Of a stretch of 64,000 bases of DNA, positions 1 to 9,966 are shown piece after piece. How positions within the stretch are numbered: position 1 is the stretch's first letter; every line of letters begins with the position of its first letter. Both the position numbers and the translations under genes were made by a program. Source of the stretch: Oscillospiraceae bacterium (GTDB lineage: Bacteria; Bacillota; Clostridia; Oscillospirales; Ruminococcaceae). The notes beneath the pieces are model-generated. The model worked only from the letters and a program-made list of their open reading frames with translations, was not told where the DNA came from and did no database searches. The DNA is taken from assembly GCA_022508895.1 (NCBI GenBank), contig JAFLUH010000003.1, forward strand, positions 1 through 64,000. Reading direction: 5' to 3'.

Positions 1-2
1 AG

Positions 3-1124
3 ATCACCAACGACAACCGTATCGTAGCTGCCCTGCCCACCATCAACAAGCTGGTCGAGAACGGCGCAAAGATCGTTCTCTGCTCCCACTTAGGCAAGCC
101 CAAGAACGGTCCCGAGGACAAGTTCTCCCTTGCCCCCGCAGCCACGAGACTGGCTGAGCTGGTAAGCACAAAGGTAACGTTCGCCAAGGACGACACCGTT
201 GTAGGCGACAACGCCAAGAAAGCAGTCGCCGAGATGAAGGACGGCGAGATCGTAGTTCTGGAAAACACCCGTTTCCGCGGCTCTGAGGAGACCAAGAACG
301 GCGAGGAATTTTCCAAGGAGCTTGCCGCTCTGGTACAGAACGACCTGTTCGTTATGGACGCATTCGGCTCCGCTCACAGAGCCCACGCCTCCACCGCAGG
401 CGTTACCAAGTTCGTCAAGGAGACCGCAGTGGGCTACCTGATGAACAAGGAGATCGAATTCTTAGGCAATGCGGTCGAGAACCCCGTTCGCCCCTTCGTT
501 GCAATTCTCGGCGGCGCAAAGGTCGCAGACAAGCTGAATGTTATCTCCAATCTGCTTGAAAAGTGCGACACCCTCATTATCGGCGGCGGCATGGCTTACA
601 CCTTCATCAAGGCGCAGGGCGGCGAGATAGGCACCTCACTTGTTGACGACGAAAAGCTGGACTACTGCAAGGAAATGATAGAGAAGGCAAACAAGCTTGG
701 CAAGAAGCTGCTTCTCCCCGTAGACACCACCATTGCCAAGTCCTTCCCCGACCCCATCGACGCCCCCATCGACGTTACGATAGTCGAGTCCAATAAAATT
801 CCCGCAGATTCCATGGGTCTTGATATTGGCACCAAGACAATGGAGCTGTTCGCAAACGAGGTAAAGAGCGCCAAGACCGTTGTATGGAACGGACCTATGG
901 GCGTGTTTGAGAACCCCATTCTTGCAAAGGGCACCATCGCAGTGGCAAAGGCGCTTGCCGACACCGACGCCACCACCGTTATCGGCGGCGGCGACAGCGC
1001 TGCGGCTGTAGTACAGCTTGGCTTTGCCGACAAGATGAGCCACATTTCCACCGGCGGCGGCGCTTCGCTTGAATATCTGGAGGGCAAGGTGCTCCCCGGC
1101 ATCGACGTTATTCAGGATAAGTAA
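3..1124 (+). CDS. pgk: Phosphoglycerate kinase, 5' truncated by the window edge
   Basis: Frame 3 is open from base 3; [33 protein letters not shown] and GGGDSAAAV motifs. Confidence 0.97.
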   Translation: MTNDNRIVAALPTINKLVENGAKIVLCSHLGKPKNGPEDKFSLAPAATRLAELVSTKVTFAKDDTVVGDNAKKAVAEMKDGEIVVLENTRFRGSEETKNGEEFSKELAALVQNDLFVMDAFGSAHRAHASTAGVTKFVKETAVGYLMNKEIEFLGNAVENPVRPFVAILGGAKVADKLNVISNLLEKCDTLIIGGGMAYTFIKAQGGEIGTSLVDDEKLDYCKEMIEKANKLGKKLLLPVDTTIAKSFPDPIDAPIDVTIVESNKIPADSMGLDIGTKTMELFANEVKSAKTVVWNGPMGVFENPILAKGTIAVAKALADTDATTVIGGGDSAAAVVQLGFADKMSHISTGGGASLEYLEGKVLPGIDVIQDK

Positions 1125-1136
1125 AAACACACAACT

Positions 1137-1157
1137 GGGCGGTTTTTCCGCCCTTTC
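1137..1157 (+). terminator. Intrinsic terminator after pgk
   Basis: GGGCGG-TTTTT-CCGCCC followed by TTTCG. Confidence 0.6.
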
Positions 1158-1215
1158 GTGTTGAGCAGTATTTTCGACGGATCGGTCACAATTTTCTGGA
1201 AAGGCGGGACTCGGT

Positions 1216-1680
1216 ATGGATACAAAATACGAGAATAACGAACGGACGGCGTCCTACGGAGTTTCCAAGCCCGAAAACGCCGACGCTCCCAGCGGCTTCG
1301 CAGACGAGTTCGAGGTTCACGACGCAGGCCTGCACAAAGCCTACTTCAAGTCGGTGTCCATGGAAAGGTGCTGTTTTGAGGACCTGAACCTGAACACTTC
1401 GGCGTTCCTGTACGCCAAAATGGAAAATTCCGCCTTTGACGAGGTCAGCTTTGACAGGGGCAACTACGTCAATGTGTCCTTCAACGGCTGCACCTTCGAC
1501 GATGCGAAATTCATCAATGCAAGAATGTTCTGTTCCGACCTCAGCGGTCTGGAGATAAGCGGCTGCAAGCTGGAGGGCGCAGTCATAGAGGGCATTCCCA
1601 TAAAGAAGCTGCTGCACGCTTACCACACGCTGCATCCCGACGAAGAGCTGCCCTTTGAGCTTTCCGAAGAAGAAAAATAA
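1216..1680 (+). CDS. Pentapeptide-repeat-like protein
   Basis: Repeating A(D/N/S)Lxx-like pattern (CFEDLNLNTSAFLYAKMENSAFDEVSF...); C-terminal LLHAYHTLHPDEEL. Confidence 0.75.
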   Translation: MDTKYENNERTASYGVSKPENADAPSGFADEFEVHDAGLHKAYFKSVSMERCCFEDLNLNTSAFLYAKMENSAFDEVSFDRGNYVNVSFNGCTFDDAKFINARMFCSDLSGLEISGCKLEGAVIEGIPIKKLLHAYHTLHPDEELPFELSEEEK

Positions 1681-1709
1681 CACTGTAATAATGGCAAAGG
1701 AGTTTTAAA

Positions 1710-2192
1710 ATGAACAAATCCGAAGAAATAATCGATCAGGAGATCGGTCTGATAAGCCAGTGCACCATCAACAAGGGCGAGCTTGCCAACTGTGCCATTA
1801 TCAACAGCGAGATATGGGACGGTTTCATGGACGGCACCACCATACGCGATACAAGGTGGGGCGACGCCGTATTCAACAACGTATTTCTTGACAGCGCAGA
1901 TCTTTCCCACATGAGCATGAGAGGCGCGCGCTTCAAGCTGGTGAACATGAAGGACGTCAGCTTCAGCGAGCTTTCCATGGAGGGAAGCTCCTTCGAGGGT
2001 GTCACTATGGCAGGCTGCACGCTGGACAGGGTGGATTTCAAGGAAGCCGTGATAAAAAATTCCGACCTGAAGGGCATAGATATAGTTTGCTGCGGCTATC
2101 AGGGAATGACCATCGAGGGCGTGGAGGTGGAGGAGCTGATAAAAGCCTACAACACCCTGCATCCCGACGAAAAAGTGATACTTAATTATTAA
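1710..2192 (+). CDS. Pentapeptide-repeat-like protein, paralogue of the preceding gene
   Basis: VFLDSADLSHMSMRGARFKLVNMKDVSFSELSMEGSSFEGV; shared C-terminus LIKAYNTLHPDEK. Confidence 0.75.
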   Translation: MNKSEEIIDQEIGLISQCTINKGELANCAIINSEIWDGFMDGTTIRDTRWGDAVFNNVFLDSADLSHMSMRGARFKLVNMKDVSFSELSMEGSSFEGVTMAGCTLDRVDFKEAVIKNSDLKGIDIVCCGYQGMTIEGVEVEELIKAYNTLHPDEKVILNY

Positions 2193-2227
2193 AAAAGGAG
2201 GACGCTTTCACAAAGCGTGGAACTGAT

Positions 2228-2992
2228 ATGAACAAGGCACTCAGAAAGGCAGTAATTGCCGGCAACTGGAAGATGAACAAGACAAGACCCGAGGCAAAGG
2301 CGCTTATCGAGGAGATGAAGCCTCTTGTGGCAAATGCAGGCTGCGAGGTGGTAATATGCACCCCCTTCACCAACCTCGAGACTGCGTTAGCCCTCACCGC
2401 AGGCACCAACATCAAGGTAGGTGCAGAAAACTGCCACTTCGAGAAGTCCGGCGCATTCACCGGCGAGATCTCGGCAGATATGCTCAAGGAAATGGGCGTA
2501 GAGTATGTGATAATCGGTCACAGCGAGCGCAGACAGTACTTTGCCGAGACTGACGAGACGGTGAACAAGAGAACAAAGGCAGCCCTTGCCGCAGGCTTAA
2601 AGCCCATCGTATGCGTAGGCGAGCTGCTTTGGGAGCGTGAGTGCAACATCACCGAGGAGGTCGTAGGCAGACAGATAAAGCTCGATTTCTGGGACATTTC
2701 GGCAGAGGACGTAAAGAAGTGCGTTATCGCCTACGAGCCTGTATGGGCGATAGGCACCGGCAAGACCGCCACCGCAGAGCAGGCGGAGGAGGTCTGCGCA
2801 TTTATCCGTGAGAGACTTGCCGCACTTTACGGCAAGGACACCGCAGACGCAGTAACTATCCAGTACGGCGGCTCCATGAATGCAGGCAACGCAGCCGAGC
2901 TGGTGGCAAAGGAGAACATCGACGGCGGACTTATCGGCGGCGCAAGCCTTAAAGCTCCCGACTTTGCGGCGATAGTGAAGGCTGCATCTTAA
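2228..2992 (+). CDS. tpiA: Triosephosphate isomerase
   Basis: AGNWKMNKT, IIGHSERRQYF, AYEPVWAIGTGKTA, YGGSMN, GLIGGASL. Confidence 0.98.
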   Translation: MNKALRKAVIAGNWKMNKTRPEAKALIEEMKPLVANAGCEVVICTPFTNLETALALTAGTNIKVGAENCHFEKSGAFTGEISADMLKEMGVEYVIIGHSERRQYFAETDETVNKRTKAALAAGLKPIVCVGELLWERECNITEEVVGRQIKLDFWDISAEDVKKCVIAYEPVWAIGTGKTATAEQAEEVCAFIRERLAALYGKDTADAVTIQYGGSMNAGNAAELVAKENIDGGLIGGASLKAPDFAAIVKAAS

Positions 2993-3014
2993 TCGAACAT
3001 ACAGGAGAACAACG

Positions 3015-4595
3015 ATGAAAGCAAAAAAACCGATACTTCTTGTGGTAATGGACGGCATAGGCTTCAGCAAAACAGGTCTTGGCGACGCCGTTACCCAAGC
3101 CAACACCCCGACCCTTGACTGGCTGCTTGCCAACTGCCCCAACACCCGCCTGAAAGCTCACGGCGGCGCAGTAGGTCTCCCCTCGGACGACGACATGGGC
3201 AACAGCGAGGTAGGACACAACGCCATAGGCTGCGGTCAGATATACTCTCAGGGCGCAAAGTTGGTCAACGAATCCATCGAAAGCGGCAAAATGTACAGCT
3301 CCGAGAGCTGGCAGGAGGTAGTTGGCAACGTAAAGTCCAACAATACTGCCCTCCACTTTATAGGGCTTCTCTCAGACGGCAACGTACACTCCAACATTTC
3401 CCACCTGCTGAATATGCTGGAAAGAGCAAAGCAGGACGGTGTGAAGAAAGCCCGTGTGCATATCCTGCTTGACGGACGTGACGTTCCTGCCACCAGCGCC
3501 CTTACTTATGTTGAGCAGCTTGAAAACAAGCTGAAGGAGCTGAACGACGCTTCCTTTGACGGCAAAATAGCCAGCGGCGGCGGAAGAATGAAGGTCACAA
3601 TGGACCGCTATCAGGCGGACTGGAAGATGGTGGAACTGGGCTGGAAAACCCACGTCAAGGGCGAGGGCAGGCAGTTTGCCACAGCCGCAGAAGCCATCGA
3701 GACCTACCGCAAGGAAAACGAGGGAATAATAGATCAGGATTTACCCGCATTTGTCGTAGCGGAAAACGGCGCTCCCGTAGGCAAGATACAGCCGAAGGAC
3801 AGCGTAGTGCTGTACAACTTCCGAGGCGACCGTGCCATCGAGCTTTCAATGGCGTTTGACGACGACATTTTCAGCCACTTCGACAGAGGGGAAAAGCTTG
3901 ACGTAGTCTATGCGGGAATGCTGCAGTACGACGGCGACCTGAAGCTGCCGAAGCGCTATCTGGTAAGCCCTCCCGAGATAAAGAACACCCTTTCCGAGCT
4001 TCTTGTGCAGAACGGCTACAAGCAGTACGCCGTATCCGAAACTCAGAAGTACGGTCATGTGACCTACTTCTGGAACGGCAACAGAAGCGCCAAGTTCAGC
4101 GAGGAGCTGGAGACCTTCAAGGAGATACCCTCCGACAAGGTTAGCTTCGACCAGCGCCCGTGGATGAAATCCGCAGAGATAACCGATGACCTTATCGAGG
4201 TGATAAAAAGCGGCGAATACGACTTTATCCGCTGCAATTTCCCCAACGGCGACATGGTTGGACACACAGGCAGCCTTGACAGCACCATAATCGGCGTGGA
4301 AAGCGTTGATTTAGGACTTACGAGGCTGAAAGCCGCCTGTGACGAGTGCGGTGTTACAATGCTTGTCACCGCCGACCACGGCAACGCAGACGAAATGCTT
4401 GAAAAGAACAAGAAGGGGGAGGTTGCGGTAAGGACCGCCCACTCCCTGAACCCCGTTCCCTTCATCATCTACGACAAGGACGAGAAGTACACGATAAAGC
4501 CTTCCGATAACTACGGCTTAGCCAACATTGCGCCCACCGTTGCGAAAATGTTCGGTCTGACCGTGCCCGACTGCTGGGAAGACTCCATGATATGA
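3015..4595 (+). CDS. gpmI: 2,3-bisphosphoglycerate-independent phosphoglycerate mutase
   Basis: VVMDGIGF, DDMGNSEVGHNAIGCGQ, HILLDGRDV, TADHGNADEM. Confidence 0.97.
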   Translation: MKAKKPILLVVMDGIGFSKTGLGDAVTQANTPTLDWLLANCPNTRLKAHGGAVGLPSDDDMGNSEVGHNAIGCGQIYSQGAKLVNESIESGKMYSSESWQEVVGNVKSNNTALHFIGLLSDGNVHSNISHLLNMLERAKQDGVKKARVHILLDGRDVPATSALTYVEQLENKLKELNDASFDGKIASGGGRMKVTMDRYQADWKMVELGWKTHVKGEGRQFATAAEAIETYRKENEGIIDQDLPAFVVAENGAPVGKIQPKDSVVLYNFRGDRAIELSMAFDDDIFSHFDRGEKLDVVYAGMLQYDGDLKLPKRYLVSPPEIKNTLSELLVQNGYKQYAVSETQKYGHVTYFWNGNRSAKFSEELETFKEIPSDKVSFDQRPWMKSAEITDDLIEVIKSGEYDFIRCNFPNGDMVGHTGSLDSTIIGVESVDLGLTRLKAACDECGVTMLVTADHGNADEMLEKNKKGEVAVRTAHSLNPVPFIIYDKDEKYTIKPSDNYGLANIAPTVAKMFGLTVPDCWEDSMI

Positions 4596-4604
4596 CCTTA
4601 TACA

Positions 4605-4638
4605 AGGCTCCGTAGATTATACGGAGCTTTGTTTTTTA
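4605..4638 (+). terminator. Intrinsic terminator after gpmI
   Basis: GCTCCGTA-GATTA-TACGGAGC followed by TTTGTTTTTT. Confidence 0.75.
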
Positions 4639-4669
4639 TCTGCATTGCATAAAAATTCTCTCAAAACTG

Positions 4670-4698
4670 TTGTAATTTTTAAAAAAATGTATTATAAT
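4670..4698 (+). promoter_or_regulatory. Sigma70/SigA-type promoter of the helicase-like/GHKL operon
   Basis: TTGTAA - 17 nt - TATAAT. Confidence 0.65.
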
Positions 4699-4740
4699 TA
4701 AACTATCTATCAGATGTAATATTAAAAAGGAGCTTATGCA

Positions 4741-6639
4741 ATGGGCGAAACAGATATAAGGGGAATCGTTTTTGACAGGATAACGCTGAACGAGGTAAAC
4801 ATAGCGTTCATGCGCAAGCTGGAGACCTTCGGCTGTGCCATCGTACTGGACGAGCAGGGCAACGACAAGCACGGAAAAGCGCAGCTTGCCGTTTTGAGCG
4901 CCGTATTTGCCGCCAAGAACCCGTCCGTTCTGGTGATAACCAAAAGGAAGCTGATGTATGCGTGGTATCAGGCGCTGCTGACGGGTATAGGAGCCGACTT
5001 CAAGTTCATAACCCCCGACGAGCGCAGCATAAACCACTTTTCCCCCAAGCTCAGCAATCTCTACATCGCCAACGAGGAGGCGTGCAGCAACCCCGTTTTC
5101 GCCAAGGTCAAGGAGGCAGGCTTTGTCTGGGACCTTGTGATAGTTGACGGCGGTCTTGCCCGTACAGGCATAAACACCGATCTGATCACCGACAACTTCG
5201 ACATAAAGACCAAAAAGCTGGTGGTATTTGCGCCCTATCTGCCCCAGGAGCGTGACGCAGCGGAAAAGCTGTCCAGGATACCCGAGAAATTCCTTGAGGA
5301 CGAGGGCAGGGCAAAATACTTTTCCGAAAACTTCGCCAACGAAACGGTGCTGGACTTCTCTCTGAAAACCCCCTTCACCCGCTGTTACGGCAAGGAAAAT
5401 CTCGTCAACCCAAGCATAAGGATAGTCCCATACACCGTGCTGGACGAGGTATTGCGGGCAAAGGCGGAGCAAAGCGGCTCCTCCCTCTACAATCACGGCG
5501 GCAACATTTTCGAGGAGCTGACCCTCGATATGCGCAAGGTGTACATCGAACAGCGGTACGACGACGATGTGGTGACCAAGCTGAGAGGCTACGACGCAAA
5601 GCTGGACGCCTATCTTACCGAGCTTGACCGCCTGCTTGAGGACCCCGAAAGCCGCATAATCACCTACTTCACCTCTGAAAAGACTCTTGAATATGTCTAC
5701 AAGACCCTGAACACCTCGGTGGTGGGACTGGGCAGGATAACCGCAATAAAGAAAACGGGACTGTTCCGCATAAACAACACCCTTGAGAGCTTCAAGGCAG
5801 GCACAAAAAACGACATCCGCATAGTTCTTTCGGTAGACGACCAGTACGAGGAGTGCGGACTGATAAGCAACATCACCCACGTTATCAACTACGAGCTTCC
5901 CAGCACTCCCATGATACTGCAAAGACGCTACAAGCAGGGCGGCACCGTGGGCTTCAAGAATCCCGAATTTGTAATATTCAGGGACGAGACCGACCAGTTT
6001 GACGGCAGAATGCTTTCCCGCACGCTGGCGCTCAACATAATGGACGGCTTCAGCTTCAACATTCCCGGCAGAAATATCTACATCTACACAGAGGGACTTG
6101 AGGAAATGCTGGCGGACATAACGGTGGAGCTGCACGACGTTGAGGAGATGGAGGACGACACGGTGACGGCTCTCATTGCCAAATACAATCTGAACACCAC
6201 TCCCGACCATGCAAGGATAGCCCTTTGCTACGGCAGAGACGCAGTACGCAACGCCTTCGGCATCTCCGAGGAGGAGACTGACAGAGACGTCTTGGTGAGC
6301 CGGTTCGGCAGCAAGCTGAAGGAGCTTCGCAACGGCTGCGCATACGTTGACCTTGAGGGCGTTCTGAAGTCCAGAAATTACGACGTTGAAAACAGCAGCG
6401 ACTACACTACCGTCAGCAAGAGCCTTGCCAACCAGCCCATGGCGGTGCTGAGAGACAAGGCGAGAAAGCTCCTTAAAGGCTGCGATACGGCTGACAGCTG
6501 CATACATCTGCTGCGCAGCACCGACGAGCACATAAAGTGCTTCGTGTACTACTGCGCATGGCGTTACATGGTTGAAAGCTGCGGCTTGCAGAGCGATTAC
6601 GACGAGTTCCTGAAGAGCTTGTATGAGGAGGTGATCTGA
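4741..6639 (+). CDS. Degenerate SF2/SNF2-helicase-like protein (probable pseudo-ATPase)
   Basis: N-terminal CAIVLDEQGNDKHGKAQLAVL in place of ADEMGLGKT; LVIVDGGL in place of DEAH; C-terminal HVINYELPSTPMILQRRYKQGG resembles motif V/VI VINYDLPWNPxxxxQRxGRxxR. Confidence 0.55.
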   Translation: MGETDIRGIVFDRITLNEVNIAFMRKLETFGCAIVLDEQGNDKHGKAQLAVLSAVFAAKNPSVLVITKRKLMYAWYQALLTGIGADFKFITPDERSINHFSPKLSNLYIANEEACSNPVFAKVKEAGFVWDLVIVDGGLARTGINTDLITDNFDIKTKKLVVFAPYLPQERDAAEKLSRIPEKFLEDEGRAKYFSENFANETVLDFSLKTPFTRCYGKENLVNPSIRIVPYTVLDEVLRAKAEQSGSSLYNHGGNIFEELTLDMRKVYIEQRYDDDVVTKLRGYDAKLDAYLTELDRLLEDPESRIITYFTSEKTLEYVYKTLNTSVVGLGRITAIKKTGLFRINNTLESFKAGTKNDIRIVLSVDDQYEECGLISNITHVINYELPSTPMILQRRYKQGGTVGFKNPEFVIFRDETDQFDGRMLSRTLALNIMDGFSFNIPGRNIYIYTEGLEEMLADITVELHDVEEMEDDTVTALIAKYNLNTTPDHARIALCYGRDAVRNAFGISEEETDRDVLVSRFGSKLKELRNGCAYVDLEGVLKSRNYDVENSSDYTTVSKSLANQPMAVLRDKARKLLKGCDTADSCIHLLRSTDEHIKCFVYYCAWRYMVESCGLQSDYDEFLKSLYEEVI

Positions 6640-9600
6640 TGGCTGATAAAGAGAAAGACGTCATCAAGCTGATAGGCGATTTTTATCAGGCACGGGTCAA
6701 GAACGACGAGGAGACCAGAAAGGAGACCCTTGAAAAGCTGGAGCACCTTGTCTACACAGGGGACATAGAAGGCTCCGCCTTTGTGAAATATTACAACGAC
6801 GTGCTCAGCGGACGTCACGGCTTCAACGCCAAGCTGAACCTTGAGGACTACCCCAAGGAAAGCATAATCCGTGAGCTGTTCCAGAACGCCTTCGGCTGCC
6901 TCTATGCCACCCCCGACATCAAGGTGGTGGTGGACTTTCAGGAGGACGACACGGTAATAATCTCCTACAACGAGGTCGGCTTCACCATGGAGGACGTCCT
7001 CTACTACTTCGGCTTCGGCATCGGCAGCGGCGACGCCACCCGTGAAGGACGCTTCGGCATCGGTGCAAAGAGCGTGTTCCTCAACGTTGAGTACATTGCC
7101 GTGCGCTCCAACAACTACGGCTTCAAGATAGTAAACGAGAACAAAAGCGTCAGCATTACCGAGTTTGACCTTGGCGGAAAAATGTTCAAGGGCACAAGGA
7201 TAACCCTGAAGCTTGCTCATGAGGAATACGAGCGGATAAAGGACAACTTCCTCACCCTCACCGAGAAGAAGGGCGACTACATCAACATTGTGGAGCTTTG
7301 CTTTGCCTTCAACCGCAAAAAGGTGATGAACAGGGAGCAGGGCGACGATGAAAATCCCGACCGCACCTTCAACATTGCCGTCTCCCAGAACGGACAGGTC
7401 ACCGACGTTTACCGTATCGCCCTTAACCGCAAGAGCGAGGAGGATACCCCCAAAATACGCTTTTTCCACAACAACAAGAGCTTGGTGGACTTCCTGTACT
7501 ACGAGAACGAGGGCTTTGTATACCTTGTCCCCTATGCGGTGGCGAACACCAAGCGCAAATTCATCATTCAGCTCCTGCTTGAAAAATACAACTACTTCTC
7601 CACCTATGAGCTTACAGGCTATATCGCCAACGGCAAGGAAAAGATAGTTGACGACAAGCTGTCCGCTTTCTTCGTAAGCGTGCCCAACACCGTCATCACC
7701 AACACCCGCACGGGCATACGCTTTGATAAGGAGGTAGTGGTTTACGACGCACTGGAGCGAGACATTCCCGAGATACTGAAGATAAACAAGGACTGCTTCA
7801 TACTTGACCTGAAGCAGACAAGCGGCGGCGAAAGCTACACCTTCAGCCCCCGCTCCTACGCCTTCGAGTTCTTCAACAGCTTCTTAAAGACCAGCCGCTT
7901 TGCGGAAAAGGTGAGAGAGGCGTTTATAAACGGCATCTCGATAATGTTCCCGAACGAAAAAGAGCCTACGCCTTACGGCAATATAAGGAAGAACGGCGTC
8001 AAGAGCACCATAAGAGGCGTGTCCAAAGGCCGCCACGAGGACGGCAGCGCCTTGGAGGAGTATGTCACCCTCAGACTGCAGAGCCTGAAGGAGCGCCTTC
8101 CCCAGCAAAATGAGACGGCTGTCTATGCGGGCTACGAGTGGGCGAGCGGCAACACCGAAGAAAAGGGCAGAGTTTACCGCTACGAGGTATCTCACGGCGG
8201 TTCGGTCTACACCATCGACTCAGCCGAGAGCGGCACTCAGGATTACGAGCTGTACAGCGGCTTCCCCAGCTTGGTGGACTGCTTCCTGCCCGGCTTGCTC
8301 ACGGAGGACTGCGTCACCGACGAGGATAACTTAGAGCAGATATTCTCCCTCTTTGACGAAGCGGCAGGCGCAGATTACGCCCTGTCCATGAAGTACTACC
8401 GTATCCACTTCGACCGTGACGGCGAGAACAACTCCTTCGAGATATCCAGAATAAAGATAAACAACGTCAAAAATGCCATGGACACTCTTGAAAAGCGCTC
8501 CAAGCATTTTGTGAACAACCAGAACTACCTTGAAGTGGTATCCCTTGTGATGAACTCCTTCACCGAGGGCAAGGACACCATGACCTTCCTGCGTGAGATA
8601 AAGCAGCAGGGCGGCGTCATCTCCCTCACTCTGGACTTCAACAAGCGTTTCCGCCTTGCCGCCTACGGCAGGCAGTTCATGATACCCAGCACCGTCACCA
8701 ACACCGACCTTGTGGAGATACTGGGCGATTTCTCCCAGCTTCTTGAATCGGGACTGCTCAAGGGCAGAAAGTTCGATTTCCCCTACAGCCCCTCCAGATA
8801 TGCGTTCGATCAGGACGAGGTGGCTCATCTCCTGCTGTCCTACGCTTCGGTGCAGGAGACGAAGGCTATCATGAACAGCACCATGACGGTGAACCTGAAA
8901 TACGACGGCGTTGCCTTCCTCACCGAGGAGGACAAGGTGGTCTGCATAAAGCATTTCGGCGAGCCTGTCTCGGTGGACGAGCGCAGCAATACCAAGCGCT
9001 ATATTATCCTTCGTGACGATCTGAGCAAGATGGAATTTGCCTCCATGCTGGAGTATGTGATCGCAGGCAGCGACTTGGGCATACTGAACCGCTTCTTCAC
9101 CCGTGCCAAGGCGCCCAACCGCATAATCCCCGATCAGGTGCCGCTGAAGTACAGGCGTGCTCCCGTGCTGAGCCACGGAGAGTTCGAGTTTGCTCAGGAG
9201 CTTTACGAATCCATCAAGGGTGACAGCGAGCTTGCCAACTACAAGAGCTACTTTGCCAAGGACATCAACTCGAGGCTGTACGGCTACGGTACCTATTGCA
9301 GCAGCTGCGGCGAGAACGGACACGACATCAACGCCTACGACCTTGCCGATTTCTCGGTGGACATCATGATAGAGGGCGTGGAAAAGCACTTCAGCTTTGC
9401 AATGTACCTCTGCCGCAACCATATTTCCAACTCCGACGGCTGGCTGGTCAAGGAGCTTACCATCGGCGGCATGGATCCCTTCACATGGATGGCGGAGCTG
9501 AACGACGCTCAGGATATACCTCCCGAGTTCTTTATCGGCTCCATGAAATATGTACCCCATTTAGTGTACGACATAACCCCCGACGGTGAGCCCAGCACTG

Positions 9601-9689
9601 ACGTGGTGATCTCCGATCCGGAAACTCTCCACTTCCGCCTTACGCCTCTTATGGCTGCCAAATGGCTCAGCGACAACACTCAGAGCTGA
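6639..9689 (+). CDS. GHKL (sacsin/Hsp90-like) ATPase with C-terminal CxxC...CxxH motif
   Basis: IRELFQNAF (N-box-like), YNEVGFTMEDVLYYFGFGIGSG, REGRFGIGAKSVF (G2-like); YCSSCGENGHD...YLCRNHI; start overlaps the upstream stop (TGATG). Confidence 0.7.
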   Translation: MADKEKDVIKLIGDFYQARVKNDEETRKETLEKLEHLVYTGDIEGSAFVKYYNDVLSGRHGFNAKLNLEDYPKESIIRELFQNAFGCLYATPDIKVVVDFQEDDTVIISYNEVGFTMEDVLYYFGFGIGSGDATREGRFGIGAKSVFLNVEYIAVRSNNYGFKIVNENKSVSITEFDLGGKMFKGTRITLKLAHEEYERIKDNFLTLTEKKGDYINIVELCFAFNRKKVMNREQGDDENPDRTFNIAVSQNGQVTDVYRIALNRKSEEDTPKIRFFHNNKSLVDFLYYENEGFVYLVPYAVANTKRKFIIQLLLEKYNYFSTYELTGYIANGKEKIVDDKLSAFFVSVPNTVITNTRTGIRFDKEVVVYDALERDIPEILKINKDCFILDLKQTSGGESYTFSPRSYAFEFFNSFLKTSRFAEKVREAFINGISIMFPNEKEPTPYGNIRKNGVKSTIRGVSKGRHEDGSALEEYVTLRLQSLKERLPQQNETAVYAGYEWASGNTEEKGRVYRYEVSHGGSVYTIDSAESGTQDYELYSGFPSLVDCFLPGLLTEDCVTDEDNLEQIFSLFDEAAGADYALSMKYYRIHFDRDGENNSFEISRIKINNVKNAMDTLEKRSKHFVNNQNYLEVVSLVMNSFTEGKDTMTFLREIKQQGGVISLTLDFNKRFRLAAYGRQFMIPSTVTNTDLVEILGDFSQLLESGLLKGRKFDFPYSPSRYAFDQDEVAHLLLSYASVQETKAIMNSTMTVNLKYDGVAFLTEEDKVVCIKHFGEPVSVDERSNTKRYIILRDDLSKMEFASMLEYVIAGSDLGILNRFFTRAKAPNRIIPDQVPLKYRRAPVLSHGEFEFAQELYESIKGDSELANYKSYFAKDINSRLYGYGTYCSSCGENGHDINAYDLADFSVDIMIEGVEKHFSFAMYLCRNHISNSDGWLVKELTIGGMDPFTWMAELNDAQDIPPEFFIGSMKYVPHLVYDITPDGEPSTDVVISDPETLHFRLTPLMAAKWLSDNTQS

Positions 9690-9762
9690 AAATAATAAAT
9701 ATCCGCATTTCCCCAAATATTGTACGGCTTTTTCTGAACCATACAATATCTTGGATTTATGC

Positions 9763-9793
9763 AAAGAACTCCCAAATCGGGGGTTCTTTTTTT
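9763..9793 (+). terminator. Intrinsic terminator closing the helicase-like/GHKL operon
   Basis: AAGAACTCCC-AAATC-GGGGGTTCTTTTTTT. Confidence 0.85.
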
Positions 9794-9966
9794 GTGCAAA
9801 GCATACAAAAATTACAAAGAAAATTTTCTGCTTTTTCCAACTAAGTTGTCCTTGAAACGGTTGATTTTTGTTTTGAGGTGGTGTATAATCTATTCAAGTG
9901 GTATTTTTGCCACTTTTGTGGTGAAATCACCCTAAACTTTCAACAAATCGGAAAGGAGATGGCAAA

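Noticed and set aside
4636-6531. 631-aa minus-strand ORF antisense to the helicase-like gene
   Set aside because: Shadow ORF of a GC-rich coding frame; no family motifs; the plus-strand frame has RBS, promoter and operon context.
8331-9560. 409-aa minus-strand ORF antisense to the GHKL ATPase, and similar long antisense ORFs throughout
   Set aside because: Typical antisense artefacts of codon bias; no independent signals.
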